Shown: one piece after another, positions 32,559 to 35,614 of the stretch
Layout: every line of letters begins with the position of its first letter
Position numbering within the stretch: the stretch's first letter is position 1
Source: Physcocola sp002396385
GTDB taxonomy: Bacteria; Bacteroidota; Bacteroidia; Bacteroidales; Paludibacteraceae
Length of the DNA: 35,614 nt
Direction of reading: 5' to 3'
NCBI GenBank assembly: GCA_946535435.1
Contig: CAMNDM010000039.1
Coordinates: 1-35,614 of the forward strand
Made by a program: the position numbers and the translations under genes
Notes under the pieces: model-generated
Database searches by the model: none
What the model saw: the letters and a program-made list of their open reading frames with translations, nothing else
What the model was told of the DNA's origin: nothing

Positions 32559-33479
32559 ATGACATTTAAAATCAGCAAAGAGTTCTCAATTGGAATAATG
32601 GTGATGGTGACTATAGCCATCTTATTCTTTGGATTTAACTATTTGAAAGGTATCAACCTGTTCAACCCGACCAACTACTATTACGCAAAGTACAAGGACA
32701 TTCAAGGCCTGGTACAGTCGTGCGAAGTCACCTCACATGGTCATAAAGTGGGTTTGGTTAAAGAAATCATCTACGACTACGACAACCCAGACGCCGATGT
32801 ACTGGTAGTTCTGCAAGTAGACAACGAGTTGAAGATTCCAAAGGGCTCGCGCGCATTGCTCCAGCTCTCTCTAATGGGAACTCCAAGCATTGTGCTAGAC
32901 ATGCACGCCACAAACGGCATGAAGGACCTGTACCAAAAGGGTGACACTTTACCAACTGCCACTCCTGCAGGTATGCTCGATGCCATCACAGAAGGCGTAA
33001 TGCCAAAAATTGAGCAGGTCATCCCTCATCTCGACCAACTGCTGGTCAACTTGAACACGGTTGTGTCAGATCCGAACATCGGCAAGTCGCTTGCCAACAT
33101 CAACAAGATGTCCTCTGAATTGGCGGCAACATCTACCCAGTTGAAAAAACTGGTAGGGAACGACCTGCCCCCTATTCTTGCCGACGCGAAAAACATAACC
33201 GGCAATTTCACGAAAGTTAGTGAAAACCTGAGCGGAGTTGACTTCAAGGCAACGATGGGCAAAGTGGACAACACAATGACAGACTTGAACACAACCGTCG
33301 ACAAAATCAACAACGGGAAAGGCTCTATCGGACTACTGCTGAACGATCCTAGGCTTTACAACGACCTAGACAACACAGTAAACAGCGCCGACAAACTTCT
33401 CAACGACTTGAGGGAAAATCCAAAACGATATGTCAACATTACCGTTTTCGGAAGAAAAGAGAAGTCTGAAAAGAAATAA
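32559..33479 (+). CDS. MCE (MlaD-like) phospholipid transport protein
   Basis: Substrate-binding component of envelope lipid transporters. 306 residues: an N-terminal membrane helix (about 11-32, IGIMVMVTIAILFFGFNYL), the MCE domain (about 38-120: YYAKYKDIQGLVQSCEVTSHGHKVGLVKEI...KGSRALLQLSLMGTPSIVLD), and a long helical segment (about 140-290) with repeated Asn/Asp-Thr heptads that should form the periplasmic helical tunnel. The helix ends KEKSEKK. The permease and ATPase partners (MlaE, MlaF) are not in the window. Cotranscribed with the amidase, a pairing that joins cell-wall cutting with lipid transport. Confidence 0.9.
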   Translation: MTFKISKEFSIGIMVMVTIAILFFGFNYLKGINLFNPTNYYYAKYKDIQGLVQSCEVTSHGHKVGLVKEIIYDYDNPDADVLVVLQVDNELKIPKGSRALLQLSLMGTPSIVLDMHATNGMKDLYQKGDTLPTATPAGMLDAITEGVMPKIEQVIPHLDQLLVNLNTVVSDPNIGKSLANINKMSSELAATSTQLKKLVGNDLPPILADAKNITGNFTKVSENLSGVDFKATMGKVDNTMTDLNTTVDKINNGKGSIGLLLNDPRLYNDLDNTVNSADKLLNDLRENPKRYVNITVFGRKEKSEKK

Positions 33480-33501
33480 TACAACTAAAACAATAATAAA
33501 G

Positions 33502-33533
33502 AATCCCTGCAGCCTCCGCTACAGGGATTTTTT
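33502..33533 (+). terminator. Terminator between the MCE gene and miaA
   Basis: AATCCCTG (33502-33509) / CAGGGATT (33522-33529) with an inner AGC/GCT pair, followed by TTTT. It ends only 8 bases before the miaA start codon. Confidence 0.88.
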
Positions 33534-33541
33534 AAATACGC

Positions 33542-34438
33542 ATGAAAAAGAAACTCGTCATAGTACTCGGTCCGACAGGAGTTGGGAAAACCGAGCTCAC
33601 CCTACAATTGGCAGAACGCCTCAACACAGAAATCATATCGTGCGATTCAAGGCAGATGTTCAAGGAGATGAGCATAGGTACAGCACGCCCCACAGAAGCA
33701 CAAACCAAACGCGTAAAACACCATTTTGTAGGCAATCTGTCGATACACGACTATTACAGTTGCGGAAGGTTTGAAGTGGAAGTGCTCGCCCTTTTGCAAC
33801 AATTGTTCAAAGACAAAGACACCGTTATTATGACAGGGGGCTCGATGCTCTACATAGATGCGATATGCAAAGGAATTGACGACCGGCCGGAAGTAAACCA
33901 AGAATTAAGAGAAAGTTTATGGGCACGGTACCATAAGGAAGGCATAGACGGAATAAGAGAAGAGTTACAGAAATTAGACCCCGACTATGCCGCCCAAATG
34001 GACCCACACAACTACAAACGCATCATCCACGCGCTGGAGATCTGCCTCAGCACAGGCCAACCCTACTCTACCCTGCGCCAAGAAACGAAAAAGGAACGCG
34101 ACTTCGAGATTGTTAAAATCGGACTAAATCTGCCCCGCGAGGAACTTTACGAGCGTATTAACAAACGAGTAGACCAGATGATGGCAGATGGCCTGCTAGA
34201 AGAGGCTAAAAGCCTTTACCCACAGCGAGAACTAAATTCGCTAAACACTGTTGGCTATAAAGAACTGTTTAACTATTTCGACGGCAGTTGGGACTTAGAC
34301 TATGCAGTGAATATGATAAAGCAAGACAGCCGCCGGTATGCGAAGAAACAGATGACATGGTTCCGACGCGATGAGGAAATACACTGGATTTCGCCATCGG
34401 ATATAGAAGAAGCGATAAAGATAATAGAAGAGCAATAA
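33542..34438 (+). CDS. miaA: tRNA dimethylallyltransferase
   Basis: Adds a dimethylallyl group to A37 of tRNAs reading codons that begin with U. 298 residues, the usual length: P-loop GPTGVGKTELT (about 9-19), the substrate-site DSRQMFKEMSIGTARPT, TGGSMLYIDAICKGID, and the C-terminal QDSRRYAKKQMTWFRRD motif that holds tRNA and diphosphate. The ATG at 33542 has no clear ribosome site and lies right behind a terminator. A start further in would remove the P-loop, so this start is needed. Confidence 0.95.
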   Translation: MKKKLVIVLGPTGVGKTELTLQLAERLNTEIISCDSRQMFKEMSIGTARPTEAQTKRVKHHFVGNLSIHDYYSCGRFEVEVLALLQQLFKDKDTVIMTGGSMLYIDAICKGIDDRPEVNQELRESLWARYHKEGIDGIREELQKLDPDYAAQMDPHNYKRIIHALEICLSTGQPYSTLRQETKKERDFEIVKIGLNLPREELYERINKRVDQMMADGLLEEAKSLYPQRELNSLNTVGYKELFNYFDGSWDLDYAVNMIKQDSRRYAKKQMTWFRRDEEIHWISPSDIEEAIKIIEEQ

Positions 34439-34446
34439 AGGGCTCA

Positions 34447-34490
34447 AAAAAAAGAGAGGATGCGTCGGCCTAGACGCATCCTCTCTTTAT
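34447..34490. terminator. Bidirectional terminator between miaA and the barrel protein gene
   Basis: Perfect 16-bp stem, 34451-34466 (AAAGAGAGGATGCGTC) against 34473-34488, 6-nt loop, with A and T runs on the outer sides. It serves the two convergent genes. Confidence 0.93.
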
Positions 34491-34504
34491 ATATGGTTGA
34501 TTTT

Positions 34505-35479
34505 TTAGAACACAAAGAACAACTTGGCAAAAAACGAGTCAAAAGCCACCGAGTCGTAATAGTGGTCGTTATATCGGAAATTTTGCTCATCATCTTCAAA
34601 AGTAGAAGCCCGGTAGCCAATAGCCGCACCTAACGATAATTTAGGAGTGAAACGGTGGTTTATACCCACATATGGCTCGGCATAATAACCAGTACGATCA
34701 TAAGGTTCAACCATAGAAGTCAGGCCTACCCGCAAACCGAATAATGGAGCCGTCCTGCTATAGCGCAGGCAGTGTATGTTCAAGTCAACGAACTCAGACA
34801 GCGCCAGCCAGTCGAACTTGTCAAGCGTCATGACATCGAAACCGACCCCCAAATAAACAATCGGATTAAACTGGTAACCGACAGAAATAGAACCTTCCAG
34901 GCCAGGGTTCACAGAGTGTGAGCTATCGCTGTACGATTTCGAGTCATCGTAATGCCTTCTTTTGAAAGAATAACCGTAGAAATATTCGGTACCACCAAAA
35001 AGAGGAGCCACGTCTAATTTGAAACGTAACCCTTTGACATCATCAGCGAACCTATAGTTCTCGTATTCATCGTTGCTCACCGCATTATCAGGTTCCACCG
35101 GCGTCCTATCGACAACAACCACCTTTACAGGAGGCGGAGGAGGCGGTAACAAGGAATCGCGTTTTGGAGGAAACACCAAGCCAGAAGTGTCGGGCGCACT
35201 ATTAGCAGCGATAGTTGCAGAATCGCTAGACAAAGTAGTGCCATCGAAGAACGTTTCAACACGTCCGTTTTGGTAGGTAATAGCCGCTATTTTATCTTTA
35301 GGAAGGACATATGTAGGACCGTTTTCCTCAGCAGCCAACTTATATTTAACGACAAAGACGCCAATTTCAGTCACATTAGCCTCATACTTTTTAGCATCGC
35401 GTGTAATAATAACATCTTGTGCAAAAGAGTTTGCGGCAAAAGCCAACAACCCTATAGAAAGCAAAGAAATTTTATTCAT
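34505..35479 (-). CDS. Outer-membrane beta-barrel-like protein with N-terminal beta domain and proline linker
   Basis: 324 residues, no known family recognised with certainty. Signal peptide MNKISLLSIGLLAFAANSFA|QDV. The first domain (about 22-90: ITRDAKKYEANVTEIGVFVVKYK, YVLPKDKIAAITYQNGRVETF) has the pattern of short repeats seen at the start of many Bacteroidota surface proteins. A linker with six consecutive prolines (about 112-117) leads to a C-terminal part (about 150-324) of alternating strands (SISVGYQFNPIVYLGVGFDV, YYAEPYVGINHRFTPKLSLG) ending in AKLFFVF, whose final Phe is the usual barrel terminal residue. A role in surface structure or adhesion is possible. It stands alone with its own promoter. 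Confidence 0.7.
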   Translation of the reverse strand: MNKISLLSIGLLAFAANSFAQDVIITRDAKKYEANVTEIGVFVVKYKLAAEENGPTYVLPKDKIAAITYQNGRVETFFDGTTLSSDSATIAANSAPDTSGLVFPPKRDSLLPPPPPPVKVVVVDRTPVEPDNAVSNDEYENYRFADDVKGLRFKLDVAPLFGGTEYFYGYSFKRRHYDDSKSYSDSSHSVNPGLEGSISVGYQFNPIVYLGVGFDVMTLDKFDWLALSEFVDLNIHCLRYSRTAPLFGLRVGLTSMVEPYDRTGYYAEPYVGINHRFTPKLSLGAAIGYRASTFEDDEQNFRYNDHYYDSVAFDSFFAKLFFVF

Positions 35480-35506
35480 ATAGAAAATGATTAAACACTA
35501 ACACGG

Positions 35507-35514
35507 CAAATTTA
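35507..35514 (-). promoter_or_regulatory. Possible -7 element for the barrel protein gene
   Basis: Minus strand TAAATTTG, a perfect TAnnTTTG, 28 bases before the ATG at 35479. It shares the context TAAATTTGCCGT with the DjlA-like gene's box (8859-8866). No -33 TTTG at the usual distance. Confidence 0.45.
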
Positions 35515-35549
35515 GCAAAATTTTAGGACGTTATACCGATAAAGTCAAA

Positions 35550-35596
35550 AAAACAAAAGAAAAGTCCCCGACTATCGAGAAGATAATCGGGGACTT
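35550..35596 (-). terminator. Terminator, probably of an rRNA operon
   Basis: Stem AAGTCCCCGA (35562-35571) / TCGGGGACTT (35587-35596), extended by TATC/GATA across one mismatch; on the minus strand it is followed by TTTCTTTTGTTTTTTTG. Confidence 0.85.
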
Positions 35597-35600
35597 GAAA

Positions 35601-35614
35601 ATGGCGGCTGCCTA
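35601..35614 (-). rRNA. 3' end of 5S rRNA (partial, window edge)
   Basis: The minus strand enters the window as TAGGCAGCCGCCAT, which resembles the closing '...GAGAGTAGG-CGCCGCC' end of Bacteroidota 5S rRNA, followed after a few bases by a strong terminator. Only 14 bases are visible, so this is a pattern match, not proof. Confidence 0.5.

Overview
The window comes from a Bacteroidales-type bacterium (phylum Bacteroidota). The evidence is a set of promoters of the Bacteroidota form TTTG-N19/20-TAnnTTTG, a GldB-like lipoprotein, a Bacteroidota-type LptD, GT3-like glycogen synthase next to a GT35 phosphorylase, secreted proteins with type IX secretion-like C-termini, and a tRNA-Arg without an encoded CCA. 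Base composition is near-balanced in the housekeeping blocks and clearly AT-richer between about 11.2 and 17.2 kb.

Layout. 1-440: the 3' end of an Rpn-family nuclease/transposase-like gene and its terminator. 647-7879: a housekeeping block on the + strand (ABC-F ATPase, GldB-like lipoprotein, Lon protease, glutaminyl-tRNA synthetase) closed by a perfect 20-bp-stem terminator. 7977-8813: a membrane-anchored TerB/J-domain (DjlA-like) co-chaperone on the minus strand. 9207-11129: a secreted clan GH-A-like glycoside hydrolase with a CBM6-like module. 11.2-17.4 kb: an accessory island, described below. 17405-19345: a secreted DUF3472-like protein. 19794-22451: cardiolipin synthase, a MIP18/DUF59 Fe-S protein and LpxH in one operon, then tRNA-Arg(CCU). 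22626-28305, minus strand: an unknown secreted protein and a ridA-glgA-glgP glycogen operon. 28474-31236: LptD, divergent from an AmiC-type amidase, an MCE (MlaD-like) protein and MiaA. 34505-35479: an outer-membrane-barrel-like protein. The right edge carries a terminator and what looks like the last bases of a 5S rRNA on the minus strand.

The part most worth attention is the island. A roughly 125-150 bp element occurs three times in the same orientation (about 11295-11462, 12421-12579, 15350-15495). Each copy contains two hairpins built from alternating ATCCTTAAC / GTTAAGGAT arms. One copy carries paired base changes that preserve and lengthen a stem. The copies bound a helix-turn-helix/Fic gene, a frameshifted DUF4143 ATPase remnant plus an HNH-coiled-coil gene, and a PLD-type nuclease whose overlapping downstream gene is cut off by the third copy. 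The fic promoter has a 24-bp perfect palindrome in its spacer, and a decayed version of the same promoter lies beside the third repeat. This suggests repeated duplication or exchange of a [structured repeat + promoter + toxin/nuclease gene] unit. It is the best candidate here for an undescribed cassette-like system, but no recombinase for it is visible in the window.

Functionally, the core genes cover protein quality control (Lon, the DjlA-like protein), translation (GlnRS, MiaA, ABC-F, tRNA-Arg), envelope biogenesis (LpxH, LptD, cardiolipin synthase, MCE protein, amidase), glycogen turnover (GlgA/GlgP) and T9SS-type export of glycan-active or surface proteins.
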